From: Candidatus Binatus sp.
Lineage (GTDB): Bacteria > Desulfobacterota > Binatia > Binatales > Binataceae
DNA length: 64,000 nucleotides
Direction of reading: 5' to 3'
NCBI RefSeq assembly: GCF_036567905.1
Contig: NZ_DATCTO010000101.1
Coordinates: 1 to 64,000, forward strand
Below the pieces are notes generated by a model. It did not search any database. It was not told where the DNA came from and saw only the letters and a program-made list of their open reading frames with translations. Positions 1 through 12,776 of the stretch are shown one piece after another (position 1 is the first letter of the stretch; every line of letters begins with the position of its first letter). The translations under genes and the position numbers were made by a program.

Positions 1-353
1 CCTGTTAGAACTTTTTTTGTGTCATCCTGAGCGCAGCGAAGGAACCCGCGCGTGGAATTTGGAATTCGGACCCTCACCCGCGCCGGAGGCGCGGCCTCTC
101 CCTGATAGAGAGGTGCCACGGGCGCACGGCAAAGAAAAAGATCCGGGGTCCCTCGACTCCGCAGACTCCGCTCGGGATGACACAAAATTGGGCCGACAGA
201 AAAAGCAGGCGACCGGCCGCCTGAACATCTCTTTCCCCCCAAACAGTTCTGACAGGGCGAGGCCCGCATCTTTTCTTCATCCTTACTAAGGTGCAGGGGC
301 TGGCCCCTGCCCAAGGAAGGGCGAAACCCACGGTGGGTTTCGCATTCGACTAG
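1..353. repeat. Intergenic region with dispersed repeats
   Basis: No convincing gene. Positions 20-47 carry the phrase TGTCATCCTGAGCGCAGCGA, and an inverted relative (CTCGGGATGACAC) lies near 173-185, so the two can pair. The phrase recurs near 55422 and 55531. Around 247-275 is a second family (CAGGGCGAGGCCCGCATC) that recurs near 57507, followed at about 289-312 by the hairpin-forming GTGCAGGGGCTGGCCCCTGC, whose relatives lie near 57540, 57621 and 57701. Short reading frames here sit in repeat sequence and are not called. Confidence 0.6.
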
Positions 354-1704
<1,351 letters not shown>

Positions 1705-1721
<17 letters not shown>

Positions 1722-2688
1722 CGGCAGTAGTTGTCAGCTTCTCGTGATAGATCCGCAGTCTAACCTTGTCGGGTAGCTGGCGCACCAACTGCATTCCGTC
1801 GGGCAGTGTCACCTGGAGCGGCAATTCGTGCGAGCCGGGTGCAACGCCCTTGGCGTCAACATAGGCCAGCCCCTTCAGCGCGAGAGCCGCGAGCTTGACC
1901 GCGGGCCCGCGAATCGTCAGCGTGGCCTGCCTGGGTTCGACGCGGTACTTGAAGCCACTGTCCCTGACTTCCACGTCAACCGCGCGAAACTCACGGTCGG
2001 CAATCGCCTCCGCGACATTGATCCGCGCATCGACATGACCGGTAGAGAATCCCAACGCCGGATTGGGCGCCACGATATCAACCGAGCGGTCGGCATCCGC
2101 GGTGAGTCCCTTCAAGTCGAAGGGTTCCGTGCTGACCGACGTAAGCGGCGTGACGAAGCGGCTGGGCCCGGCGATGGTGACGGTTGGCGGCGTAATATCG
2201 ACCGAGGTAATCGTGTAGCCCGGCTCGACCTTGCCCTGAACCGCCAGATGGACCGGCACGTCGCGGGTAACCAGGCGATCGACATCAAGCGACAATTGAT
2301 CGGGCGAGATGCTGGTCACGGCGGTATTTCGTCCCACGTTGAACATCGCGGGATATATCTTGAACTCGGATTGTCCGGCCGCAACGCCGCGCAGATCGAT
2401 TTTGAGCGTGAGCCGCTCGGGATCCAACAGCGACAGCAGGGTGCGCGGACCGGTGACTTCGATTTTTACGAGCGTCGGCGGATGGTTCACGATCACCATC
2501 CCCGGCGGCAGCGCGCGATAGCTGATCGGCACCGTGAGCGGCTCGACTGAGCCCCGCTCGCCCGCGTTGACGAATATCCACAGCCCGATCGCGAGCACCA
2601 CCGCAAATGTGCGCAGCCCGATGTCGGCGCCGCGGAGCCGCCGCACGCCCCTAACTTTGAACAAATTTTTGAAGTCGCCCAGCCTCAT
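1705..2688 (-). CDS. cdaR: YbbR-domain protein CdaR, regulator of diadenylate cyclase
   Basis: 327-aa protein with one N-terminal membrane anchor (about residues 25-42, after a basic start) and then repeated beta-rich YbbR-type segments that would lie outside the membrane. Members of this family modulate the membrane cyclase CdaA. The assignment rests on the YbbR-like repeats (segments such as SYRALPPGMVI and the following V-x-V-x-GP strands) and on position directly between cdaA and glmM. It starts 36 bp after cdaA ends, and its 3' end overlaps the start of glmM, consistent with one transcript. Confidence 0.85.
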
Positions 2689-2724
2689 CGTGCGTCGTCC
2701 CGTCGCGGTTTTGCCCTCGCGCGC

Positions 2725-3477
2725 CTAACCCGGCAGCTTCCTCAGTGTGGACAGGACCTCGGCTGGTTCCAGTCCACGGCTCAGAACGCCGCCGCGGGCA
2801 AGAGAAATCGTGCCGTCCTCCTCGGACACGACCAGCACAACCGCGTCGCTGTCCTCGCTCATTCCAATCGCCGCGCGATGACGCGTGCCCAGCGCCAGGC
2901 TTACGTTGGGGTTTTGCGACAGCGGCAGCAGGCACGCCGCGGCGAGTATCCGGTCGCCGTTTATGATCACGGCGCCATCATGCAGCGGAGAGCCATTGGT
3001 GAAAATCGTTTCGAGCAGCTCGGGCGAGACCTTGGCGTCAACGGTTCTTCCGCTCTCGACGAACTCGCCCAGGCCGTCGTCCTGTTCGATCACTATCAGC
3101 GCGCCGACTCGACGCGCCGAAAGCCACGCCGCGGCGGTGGCTATTTCCTCCGCAGGCGTGACCGCAGCCGCATTGCGGCCCAGGAAGGACCGCGCACCGA
3201 CCCGGGTCAGCGCGCGGCGAATGTCGGCCTGAAAGATAACCACCAGGATCACAAACAACGAACCAAGGAAGTTGTTCAAGAGCCAGTTGAGCGTGAACAG
3301 TCCGAGCACCTGCGACGCGACGAATGCGCCGCCCACGATCACCATCCCGACCACCATCTGCATCGTGCGCGTGCCGCGGATCAATAGCGCGATCCGGTAT
3401 ATCACGTAGGCCACGATCAGGATGTCAACGACGTCCTGCCATCGCGGCTGCGGTATCATGGGTATGTAGTTATGCAT
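2725..3477 (-). CDS. cdaA: Diadenylate cyclase CdaA (DisA_N/DAC domain)
   Basis: Makes cyclic di-AMP from two ATP. 250 aa with three N-terminal membrane helices (about residues 15-33, 40-60 and 65-83) followed by a DAC domain. The two diagnostic catalytic motifs are intact: DGA at residues 167-169 (LHDGAVII) and RHR at 199-201 (GTRHRAAIGMSE). It overlaps the upstream folP gene by 8 bp and is followed by cdaR and glmM. c-di-AMP usually controls potassium and osmolyte transport and cell-wall homeostasis; no receptor gene is visible in this window. Confidence 0.95.
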   Translation of the reverse strand: MHNYIPMIPQPRWQDVVDILIVAYVIYRIALLIRGTRTMQMVVGMVIVGGAFVASQVLGLFTLNWLLNNFLGSLFVILVVIFQADIRRALTRVGARSFLGRNAAAVTPAEEIATAAAWLSARRVGALIVIEQDDGLGEFVESGRTVDAKVSPELLETIFTNGSPLHDGAVIINGDRILAAACLLPLSQNPNVSLALGTRHRAAIGMSEDSDAVVLVVSEEDGTISLARGGVLSRGLEPAEVLSTLRKLPG

Positions 3478-4393
3478 TGCGCCTGAACCGCCGGTCCCGC
3501 CGGGTTATCGCCGCGGCCATTGCCACCACGGCGACGGCCGCACCTGCGTCGTGCACGCGCACAATCGACGCGCCGGCGGCCACTGCCAGCGCGTTGGCAG
3601 CCGCGGTGCCGAATTCCAGCTCGCGCTCGCCGGCACCGGCAATTCGCGCCACAAAGCTCTTGCGCGACGCTCCCACCAATACGGGATAGCCGAGCGCACA
3701 GAGGGCGGGCAAGGCGGCCAGCAATTTCAGATTATGCTGGGCCGTCTTGGCGAAGCCTAGTCCCGGGTCGAGGATGATTCGCGAGCGCACAACTCCCGCC
3801 GCGGCGGCAAATCGCGCGCGCGCCTCCAGAAATTCGACGACCTCGCGCACCACGTCGCGGTAGCGTGCGAACTCGAGATGATTGGCGAGACCGCCGCGCA
3901 TATGCATCAGCACCACCGCGCACTTCGTTTGCGCCGCCAGCGGCGCCATTTCGCAGTCGTGCTCAAGCGCCGTGATATCGTTGATGATCGCCGCGCCGGA
4001 GTCGAGCGCGACGCGCGCGACCTCCGCGCGGCGCGTGTCGATCGAGATTGGCACGCCGAGGCGCTTGCTTAAGCGCGCGAGCACCGGCCTGACTCGCGCG
4101 AGCTCGACCTCGACCGGGACCTCGGACGCGCCCGCGGGACGCGACGATTCACCGCCGACGTCGATCAGGCCGGCGCCTGCCGCTTCCATCGCAAGCGCGT
4201 GCTCGACGGCGCGGTCCGTGTCTAGGTATCTGCCGCCGTCGGAGAAGGAGTCGGGCGTGACGTTGAGCACGCCCATTACCGCGGGGAACTCGATTACACG
4301 ACCGTCGCAAAGCTTGAGATGCGAGGGATGAGGCGTGCGCTTGCGCATGCCTCGATCAGTCGATGATTTGGTTTTGATCCGCGAGCGTCGCAT
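3470..4393 (-). CDS. folP: Dihydropteroate synthase
   Basis: Condenses p-aminobenzoate with 6-hydroxymethyl-7,8-dihydropterin pyrophosphate in folate synthesis and is the sulfonamide target. The family signature GVLNVTPDSFSDGG is intact, followed by a GGESSRPGA-type loop (GGESSRPAGA) and SIDTRR; the C-terminal region has the expected SRKSFVARI and RVHDAGA elements. The annotated start gives 307 aa, but the first 15 residues are unlike the family, and an internal ATG at 4348 (MRKRTPHP) is equally possible. It lies 89 bp after ftsH and overlaps cdaA by 8 bp. Confidence 0.95.
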   Translation of the reverse strand: MRRSRIKTKSSTDRGMRKRTPHPSHLKLCDGRVIEFPAVMGVLNVTPDSFSDGGRYLDTDRAVEHALAMEAAGAGLIDVGGESSRPAGASEVPVEVELARVRPVLARLSKRLGVPISIDTRRAEVARVALDSGAAIINDITALEHDCEMAPLAAQTKCAVVLMHMRGGLANHLEFARYRDVVREVVEFLEARARFAAAAGVVRSRIILDPGLGFAKTAQHNLKLLAALPALCALGYPVLVGASRKSFVARIAGAGERELEFGTAAANALAVAAGASIVRVHDAGAAVAVVAMAAAITRRDRRFRRNA

Positions 4394-4482
4394 CGCACCG
4401 GCCCCACTCCCCCTCAGCCACGCGGCAACCGACCCGCCGCGGCGAATCGATCATAGCGCCGCGAGCACGCCGGCGAAGACGA

Positions 4483-6417
<1,935 letters not shown>

Positions 6418-6468
6418 GCTATTAGACAAAATATCACGCGCGTTGATCCGCACGCAACGTGGCAGGCC

Positions 6469-7902
6469 CTAAGCCGCGATTTCAGACGCCTCAACGCGCA
6501 GTACGGTTTCGGTGGCCTTGGTGACCAACGCGCAGTCCGCGCGCGCGAGCCCCGGAAGCCACGCGATTTCGCCGCCGACCGTGACCACCGGGAAGCGCTC
6601 CCGCCTTGCGCGTGGCAGCTTGCGATCCACAAACACGTCATGGACCTTGCGCGTGCCGCGCATCCCCATCGGATGCATCCTGTCGCCCTTCATAAAATTG
6701 CGCGCGACCATCCCTGCGTCCGCGATTTTCGCGGCATCGAACATCGCGACCAGCGAAAACGAACTATCCGGCATCGACGCGTGCGCGGCCGGATTCGTCG
6801 AAGCCTCGAACGCAAAGCCCGCCGCTTCCACGACTGTGATTCCGTCCGCCGCAATCGCAACCGAGAATCCCGCGGCGGCGCCGACCGCGGCGCCTGCTTC
6901 GCGCTTGGCCCGCGGATGCGCCACTCGAATCAGATGGTACTCGCGCCCGGCGCGCCAGCCGCCCGGAAGATCGATCGAGTCGCTCGGACCGCCTTCCAGG
7001 ATGAGTTGACGCATCGCTTCGATATGCGCGCGCGAAATTGCGCGCAAAGATCCCATCCGCTCGGAGAGAAACAGCCGAATCGCAACCGGTTGCACCGCGC
7101 GATTCATCCCGCTGAATCCCGACACGTCGAGCGCGCCGCCGCGCCGGCGCATCGCGTCCAATTCGCGCGCGGCAATCGCCGCGACCAGCTCGTCGAGCGA
7201 GCGCATCTCGGCCGCAACTTCCACCAGCCGCCCGCCAAGCCCCGGCGCGTACTCGCGCTCGAGCATCGGGAGCAGTTCGGCGCGAATCCGGTTGCGCAGA
7301 ATGCCGCGCGACGAATTCGTCGAATCTTCCACGAACGCAACCGCGCGCGCGTCCAGATAGCCGCGAATGTCGGCGCGCGAAACCGACAGCATCGGACGAA
7401 TCAACCGACCCGGCCCGTGCTCGGCCATCGCCGCCATCCCCGCCGCGCCGGCGCCGCGCATCAGGCGCATCAGCACGGTCTCGGCCTGGTCGTCGCGATG
7501 GTGCCCGAGCGCGACAAAGTCCGCACCGATGCGGTCCGCGACGCGACCGAGGAAATCGCGGCGCACCTCGCGCGCCCGCTCCTCCAGGTTCGCGCTGGAA
7601 ATCGACGCGTCGAGTCCCTCGGCGCGTTCGACGATCAATTCAACCCCAAGTCGCGCGCACATGGCGCGCACGAAAGCTTCGTCGCGATCCGACTCATCCC
7701 CTCGAATCCGATGGTTCAAATGCGCCGCCGCAATCCGGAGTCCCAGCCTCTGGCGAAGTTCAAGCAGCGCACAAGTAAGCGCAACCGAATCCGCCCCGCC
7801 GGAAAGCCCGATCAGTATCGATGCGCCCCGACGGATCCGCGCGCGCGCAAGCGCCGCCTCGACCGCGCCGACCACGATATTTTCCGCATCCCGAACCATC
7901 AC
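6469..7902 (-). CDS. tilS: tRNA(Ile)-lysidine synthase TilS
   Basis: Modifies C34 of the CAU-anticodon tRNA-Ile to lysidine so that it reads AUA. 477 aa, with the N-type ATP pyrophosphatase P-loop SGGADS near residue 34, then HLNHRIRGDESDRDE, and the ALGHHRDDQAET motif that precedes the tRNA-binding part. The C-terminal domain keeps the GTRKVHDVFVDRKLPRARR element typical of TilS-C. First gene of the minus-strand operon, directly upstream of ftsH (a tilS-ftsH pair is common in bacteria). The 162-bp gap to divergent leuS should contain both promoters. Confidence 0.95.
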   Translation of the reverse strand: MMVRDAENIVVGAVEAALARARIRRGASILIGLSGGADSVALTCALLELRQRLGLRIAAAHLNHRIRGDESDRDEAFVRAMCARLGVELIVERAEGLDASISSANLEERAREVRRDFLGRVADRIGADFVALGHHRDDQAETVLMRLMRGAGAAGMAAMAEHGPGRLIRPMLSVSRADIRGYLDARAVAFVEDSTNSSRGILRNRIRAELLPMLEREYAPGLGGRLVEVAAEMRSLDELVAAIAARELDAMRRRGGALDVSGFSGMNRAVQPVAIRLFLSERMGSLRAISRAHIEAMRQLILEGGPSDSIDLPGGWRAGREYHLIRVAHPRAKREAGAAVGAAAGFSVAIAADGITVVEAAGFAFEASTNPAAHASMPDSSFSLVAMFDAAKIADAGMVARNFMKGDRMHPMGMRGTRKVHDVFVDRKLPRARRERFPVVTVGGEIAWLPGLARADCALVTKATETVLRVEASEIAA

Positions 7903-8064
7903 GGATGAGATTATTCCCGCATGAGATCTGCATCAACGCGCCGCTGCGGCTCACTTTTGCGATTGTCCCGATTCCCGCGTCGCGACATAGTTGGAGCCGC
8001 GCGATCGGCAGGCTAAACTCGCGTAGCCCAGACGCATATCCGGCGACCTCACGCAAAAACTACG

Positions 8065-10500
8065 ATGGACGAACGTTACGACCCAAAGAAAATCGAGCCC
8101 GCGTGGCAGGCTGAATGGCAACGCGCCAATCTCTACGGCACGCGCGAGCAACCCGCACGCCCGAAATTCTACATTCTCGAGATGTTTCCCTACCCGTCCG
8201 GCGCCGGGCTGAGCGTCGGTCATCTGCACAACTACGTTCCGTGCGACGTAATCGGACGCTTCAAGCGGATGGCGGGATTCAACGTGCTGCACCCGATGGG
8301 ATGGGATGCGTTCGGACTGCCCGCGGAAAACGAGGCGATCCTGAAAGGATCGCATCCAACGGAAACCGTCCCGCGTTACGCCGCCAACTTCAAGCGCCAA
8401 CTGACAATCTCCGGATGCGCGTACGACTGGACGCGCGAGATCAACTCGTCGTCACCGGAGTATTACAAGTGGACGCAGTGGTTCTTCCTGATGCTCTACA
8501 AACGCGGCCTGGCCTACCGCGCCACCGGAGCGCAATGGTGGTGCGACAAGTGCCGCACCATCCTCGCCAACGAACAGGTCGTCAACGGATGCTGCTGGCG
8601 GCATCCCGACTCGCCGGTCAGCAAGAAAGATCTCGAGCAGTGGTATCTCAAGATCACCGAATACGCGGATCGATTGCTCGACGATTTGGATGGCCTCGAC
8701 TGGCCGGAACCGATCAAGCTGATGCAGCGCAACTGGATCGGGCGCAGCGAAGGCGCGGAGCTTGCCTTCCCGGTGCCCGCTCACGCCGATAAGGAAATCC
8801 GCTTTTTCACCACCCGCCCCGACACCGTCTTCGGCGTATCGTTCATGGTGCTCGCGCCGGAGCATCCGCTCGTCGCAGAGATTACTACGGACGCGCAGCG
8901 CGCGGTGGTCAAAGCTTATGTCGCCGACGCGCGCCGCCAGACTGAAATCGAGCGGATGTCCACGGTCAAGGAGAAATCCGGCGTCTTCACCGGCGCCTAC
9001 GCGCACAACGTCTTTACCGATAGAGACATCCCGGTTTGGATCGCCGACTACGTCCTGATGGGCTACGGCACCGGCGCAATCATGGGCGCGCCCGGCCAGG
9101 ATCAGCGCGATTTCGAATTCGCCACGAAGTTCGGTCTCGAGATTCCTCGCGTGACCGCACCAGCAGACGGCGGCGCTCCACCGGCGGATCGCGCGTTCAC
9201 CGAATCCGGCATCGCCATCAATTCAGAATTTCTCAACGGGATGACGACGGCTGATGCGATCACGGCCGTCGCAAAGTACGCCGAGGAACACGGAATCGGC
9301 CGCGCGACTATCAACTACCGGATGCGCGACTGGCTGATCTCGCGTCAGCGCTACTGGGGATGTCCGATTCCGATGGTGTACTGCAAGACCGACGGGATCG
9401 TACCGGTGCCGGAAGATCAACTGCCCGTGATGTTGCCTCCGATGAAGGACTATCTGCCGTCGGGCACCGGCCGCTCTCCGCTCGCCAACGTCGCATCGTT
9501 CGTCAACACGACCTGCCCCAAGTGCGGCGGCCCGGCTGAGCGCGAGACCGACACGCTCGACGGCTTCGCGTGTTCGTCGTGGTACTTCCTACGCTTCGCC
9601 TCGCCGCATGAAGACCGCCGCCCATTCGATCGGAGCGCGGTCGATTACTGGTTGCCGGTCGATCTCTATGTCGGCGGCGCCGAGCATGCCGTGATGCATC
9701 TGCTGTACGCGCGGATGTGGACCAAAGTCATGTTCGACGCGGAGCTGATTGGATTCGACGAACCGTTCCCCGCCTTGCGCAACCAGGGTGTGGTGTGGGC
9801 CGCCGACGGCCAGCGGATGTCGAAGAGCAAGGGCAACGTCGTCACTCCGGACGCGATGATCGACAAGTACGGCGCGGACGCGCTTCGGCTCTGGGAGCTG
9901 TTCATGAGCCCCTTTGACGAAGCGACCAACTGGAACGAAAGCGGCGTCGCCGGCACGCTGCGATTCATCCAGCGCGTGTGGACGATGATTCGGCGCTACG
10001 TCGAGGCGGGATGCCCCGGCGGCAAGCCAGGCGAAGAAACGCTCAAGCGCGCACACAAAACGATCCAGGTCGTCACCGATCATATCGAGCGGATGCGCTT
10101 CAACACCGCACTCGCGGCGCTGATGGATCAGCTCAATTACCTGGCAAAGCTCAAGCCCGCGGAGATGGGCCGTTTCGCCGCGGAGACCTTTGTGCTGATG
10201 CTCGCGCCGATGGCGCCGCACGTCACCGAGGAAATGTGGCAGGCGCTCGGCCACGATGCGTCGGTTCATCTGGAGGCGTGGCCGAAGTTCGATCCGAAGC
10301 TCGTGCGCGACGAGACGGTAACCGTCGTCGTGCAGGTTAACGGCAAGGTTCGCGATCGCCTAGTGGTCGTCGCGGGCGCTTCGGAAGCCGACGTGCGAGA
10401 ACTCGCGCTCAAGAGCGAGGCCGTCGCGCGCCACCTCGCCGGCAAGACGCCGACCAAGTTCATATTTGTAAAAGACAAGATGCTCAGCATCGTCGCGTAG
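8065..10500 (+). CDS. leuS: Leucyl-tRNA synthetase
   Basis: Class I aminoacyl-tRNA synthetase that charges tRNA-Leu. 811 aa, normal bacterial size. It opens with YDPKKIEPAWQ; the HIGH-type motif lies in PYPSGAGLSVGHLHNY, the CP1 editing domain is between roughly residues 220 and 420, and the KMSKS loop reads QRMSKSKGN. The C-terminal anticodon-binding and VQVNGKVRDR segments are complete. It is monocistronic here; the transposon copy starts only 68 bp after the stop codon. Confidence 0.98.
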   Translation: MDERYDPKKIEPAWQAEWQRANLYGTREQPARPKFYILEMFPYPSGAGLSVGHLHNYVPCDVIGRFKRMAGFNVLHPMGWDAFGLPAENEAILKGSHPTETVPRYAANFKRQLTISGCAYDWTREINSSSPEYYKWTQWFFLMLYKRGLAYRATGAQWWCDKCRTILANEQVVNGCCWRHPDSPVSKKDLEQWYLKITEYADRLLDDLDGLDWPEPIKLMQRNWIGRSEGAELAFPVPAHADKEIRFFTTRPDTVFGVSFMVLAPEHPLVAEITTDAQRAVVKAYVADARRQTEIERMSTVKEKSGVFTGAYAHNVFTDRDIPVWIADYVLMGYGTGAIMGAPGQDQRDFEFATKFGLEIPRVTAPADGGAPPADRAFTESGIAINSEFLNGMTTADAITAVAKYAEEHGIGRATINYRMRDWLISRQRYWGCPIPMVYCKTDGIVPVPEDQLPVMLPPMKDYLPSGTGRSPLANVASFVNTTCPKCGGPAERETDTLDGFACSSWYFLRFASPHEDRRPFDRSAVDYWLPVDLYVGGAEHAVMHLLYARMWTKVMFDAELIGFDEPFPALRNQGVVWAADGQRMSKSKGNVVTPDAMIDKYGADALRLWELFMSPFDEATNWNESGVAGTLRFIQRVWTMIRRYVEAGCPGGKPGEETLKRAHKTIQVVTDHIERMRFNTALAALMDQLNYLAKLKPAEMGRFAAETFVLMLAPMAPHVTEEMWQALGHDASVHLEAWPKFDPKLVRDETVTVVVQVNGKVRDRLVVVAGASEADVRELALKSEAVARHLAGKTPTKFIFVKDKMLSIVA

Positions 10501-10560
10501 CCGCGCCGAATCGTGGCACTGGTTCAGTTTGCAGGCCCGATAAGCCGAAAGGGCTCGGAA

Positions 10561-10568
10561 GAGCAATT
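10561..10568 (+). repeat. Left target-site duplication GAGCAATT
   Basis: Eight bases, GAGCAATT, sit directly outside the left inverted repeat. The same eight bases sit directly outside the right inverted repeat at 16276-16283. An 8-bp duplication is what IS1595-family transposition makes. Confidence 0.92.
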
Positions 10569-10592
10569 CGGGAGTATGTACTTGACGCAATT
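10569..10592 (+). repeat. Left terminal inverted repeat
   Basis: 24 bp, starting CGGGAGTATG and ending TTGACGCAATT, exactly the reverse complement of 16252-16275. Identity stops at the next base on both sides. Inside it, from 10595, is a run of four 10-bp units built on GCCGGAC (starts 10595, 10605, 10615, 10625) that the right end lacks. Confidence 0.95.
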
Positions 10593-10663
10593 TTGCCGGA
10601 CCGGGCCGGACCAGTGCGGACGAGGCCGGACGGAGACCGGCCCGAAGGCGAAAGCGGGACCAT

Positions 10664-11236
10664 CTATGCCCGCTTTCCGATGAAAATCTGAAAGCCAACT
10701 TTGGACCGGCGCTCTAGGTGGGCCGCTATCCCGGCATATTTCTCAAGAACGCTTTTGATCAGGAAGGCGCGGGTGTCGTCGGTGGGAGCGTCTATGCGCA
10801 AACCAGAGGCCAAGGGATATGAGTATTGCCGCGCTTCAAAGGTTGCCAGTCCGTTTGTTGCACGTCCTAGAACATCGCACAAATCGACGGCAAATTCGGC
10901 GGGTTCGTCACCGTCAGTATAAACCACTATTTCAGGTTCCGGGAAGAAAGGTTTGAGCGCATCCGCCATTGCCACCCGCTGAGGTGGGTTCAGGCGGGGC
11001 CATTTATCCACATTCCTGACACGTTCTTTGTCCCACGCAGTAAGCCCGGATATGAAGAGAACGACTAGTAATGCCGCCAAGACGCCGATAGTGGTGCCTG
11101 CTGCTGTCCCCGAACCGGCTGCGTGCCCGATTATGTAGCCGAACACTCCAGAGAGGCTGATCCCACCGATTGCGAAGACTAAGAACCAGATCATTCGGCG
11201 GGGCTGTAATGCCTTCATATACTCAATAACGCGCAT
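10664..11236 (-). CDS. Small membrane protein of unknown function (transposon cargo)
   Basis: 190 aa. Two adjacent hydrophobic helices near the N-terminus (about residues 13-34 and 43-64, the first starting RRMIWFLVFAIGG) anchor a mostly hydrophilic C-terminal domain of about 125 residues ending near the left transposon end. No catalytic motif is recognised. It is the leftmost cargo gene and reads toward the left inverted repeat, in the same direction as the HNH and second membrane-protein genes. A role as a membrane effector or sensor is possible only by analogy to defence cargo and is not shown. Confidence 0.65.
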   Translation of the reverse strand: MRVIEYMKALQPRRMIWFLVFAIGGISLSGVFGYIIGHAAGSGTAAGTTIGVLAALLVVLFISGLTAWDKERVRNVDKWPRLNPPQRVAMADALKPFFPEPEIVVYTDGDEPAEFAVDLCDVLGRATNGLATFEARQYSYPLASGLRIDAPTDDTRAFLIKSVLEKYAGIAAHLERRSKVGFQIFIGKRA

Positions 11237-11281
11237 GGTGGACCGAAACTTAGAGCCGTCGGGCCGTTCGCGTCAAGAATA

Positions 11282-11809
11282 CTATTGCACGCCGCAGGCG
11301 TGCCCTCTCGAATGAACTTTCAAACCTTTTGTAAAAACTTTGAGCCATGTCCTATCGGACGCGGTAAGGCCGACCGGATCGCGTTGTGCCAAAATCACAA
11401 ATACACCCGATAACCCGTCCCAGTGTTGCGGCTCCCCGTACTTTCCCTTGATGGGCTTGCGCATAACGCGCCCGCCCCACTTTTTCAGAGACGCGGAGCT
11501 TTTGCGCCCGTTGCATTTGTTGCAGGCGGTCGCAAGATTATCTTCGCTGTTGGCTCCGCCGGTTGAATAGGCTTCGACGTGATCGATCACCGCTCCCAAT
11601 TCGTCGAGCAGCGGAGCGCCCGCGCGCGTCCAATGCGCGTGATAGTACGACAGCGGCGCACCATTCCGCGCCAATCTAACGTCGCGCTCAATCAGGCGCA
11701 TAACTGGCGCGAAGATGACGGGCCGATTGCACCATCGACAAACCCAGCGGTCGCGCCGGAAGATGGATAACTGCAATTCTTTCGGTATTGGCGGTCGTGA
11801 CTTGCCCAT
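11282..11809 (-). CDS. HNH endonuclease
   Basis: 175 aa. A zinc-binding CRWC pair (Cys24, Cys27) and a distal CNKC pair (Cys96, Cys99) frame the HNH core: Asp76-His77 in AVIDHVEAYS, and Asn91 in SEDNLATACNKCNGRK. This is the McrA/HNH_5-type metal finger that cleaves DNA. It lies inside the transposon between two membrane-protein genes on the same strand. It may be a defence nuclease or a partner of the methyltransferase at 13915, but the two are on opposite strands and no direct evidence joins them. Confidence 0.88.
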   Translation of the reverse strand: MGKSRPPIPKELQLSIFRRDRWVCRWCNRPVIFAPVMRLIERDVRLARNGAPLSYYHAHWTRAGAPLLDELGAVIDHVEAYSTGGANSEDNLATACNKCNGRKSSASLKKWGGRVMRKPIKGKYGEPQHWDGLSGVFVILAQRDPVGLTASDRTWLKVFTKGLKVHSRGHACGVQ

Positions 11810-11839
11810 AGATTGCCCGGCGTTTACCCCTTCCCCAAT

Positions 11840-12469
11840 TCAGAGCCCGTCCGCTTCGACATCATCGGCCACTACCTCGCGCCTTGCAGCGTCTTGGCAA
11901 ATTAGCCGCCATTCCTTCCGCGCACTCTCCGCTTCTGGCACCGACATTTTGACCGTAAAGACTAATGTTCCATATGCAGATGCGCCTTGCGGCAGAGGCG
12001 TTTTCTGCGGATCGATTGGACTCTCGTTATCGAGAAAAAAAGTTCGCTCCGATGCCCTAGCGAGTTTGCGCTTGCCGATATAGAAGAGCCAATCAGTTGC
12101 GACCGTCGGCGGTCCCCCATTACGAAGATCAACGTCAAATCGGATTGTGCTAAAGTTTGCGACGTTCGATGGAGAACAACGGGTTTGCCTGATTCGTGCA
12201 TAAAGGGGCGATTTATTTCTGACGTATTCTTCTCTCCAAGTTAAAAAACCGGCGAAGAACAGCCCGAAAATTCCGAGCGACAAAACGGCTACCTGTGCGT
12301 ACCCCGCATATGGCGCTATGAAATTCGTGGCCTTTGAATACCAATTGGGCGAGAAGAGGCGTGCCACCTCGGGGATAGCGGTCACAAACGAATAGCTGGA
12401 AAGCCATTTCATACCGACCGCCCTGAGGTATTTTCCCAAATCACGAAGCATAGGACCGATCCGTCGCAT
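11840..12469 (-). CDS. Single-pass membrane protein of unknown function (transposon cargo)
   Basis: 209 aa. One clear transmembrane helix (about residues 58-77, QVAVLSLGIFGLFFAGFL), preceded by a basic, partly hydrophobic N-terminus, then a soluble C-terminal domain of about 130 residues with beta-strand-like alternation (STIRFDVDLRNGG, GTLVFTVKMSV). Not recognised. It stands 30 bp upstream of the HNH gene, so the three minus-strand cargo genes probably form one transcription unit starting near 12470. Confidence 0.65.
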   Translation of the reverse strand: MRRIGPMLRDLGKYLRAVGMKWLSSYSFVTAIPEVARLFSPNWYSKATNFIAPYAGYAQVAVLSLGIFGLFFAGFLTWREEYVRNKSPLYARIRQTRCSPSNVANFSTIRFDVDLRNGGPPTVATDWLFYIGKRKLARASERTFFLDNESPIDPQKTPLPQGASAYGTLVFTVKMSVPEAESARKEWRLICQDAARREVVADDVEADGL

Positions 12470-12776
12470 TTCGCCGAACGGACTTGCCTATTTTGACAAG
12501 ACTCGCCCCAACATAACCAGATGCTCGGTTTTGTTTTTGGGACAGACTCCGGCACGCCCAAACCTGTCATGGTCTCTGAAGAACATTCGGGGCCGGAGCG
12601 CTATCAACGCCCCAGCCCCCACCAAACGGAATTGAGGTCCGAATGGCAATCAAACTCTCAGCATGGCGTTGGCAAGACACTCTCGCCCGCCCGCCACCAC
12701 AAGACAATTTGTTGTTGGGTGCCGCAAGGAAATGGCTAATTTCACCGGCACCCTTCATAAGCGAATTGTACATCAA
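12470..12776. other. Intergenic part of the transposon, no gene called
   Basis: Spacer between the divergent minus-strand cargo genes and the plus-strand tRNA-like gene and transposase. Short overlapping reading frames are present in several frames, but none has a ribosome site or a recognisable composition. Promoters for the minus-strand cargo should be near its left edge; no strong match to a consensus was identified. Confidence 0.5.

Noticed and set aside
6640-7908. 422-aa open frame antisense to tilS
   Set aside because: Same reason; tilS has complete motifs.
7903-8064. T-box or other riboswitch upstream of leuS
   Set aside because: The 162-bp gap shows no T-box-type antiterminator sequence or terminator hairpin with a T-tract.
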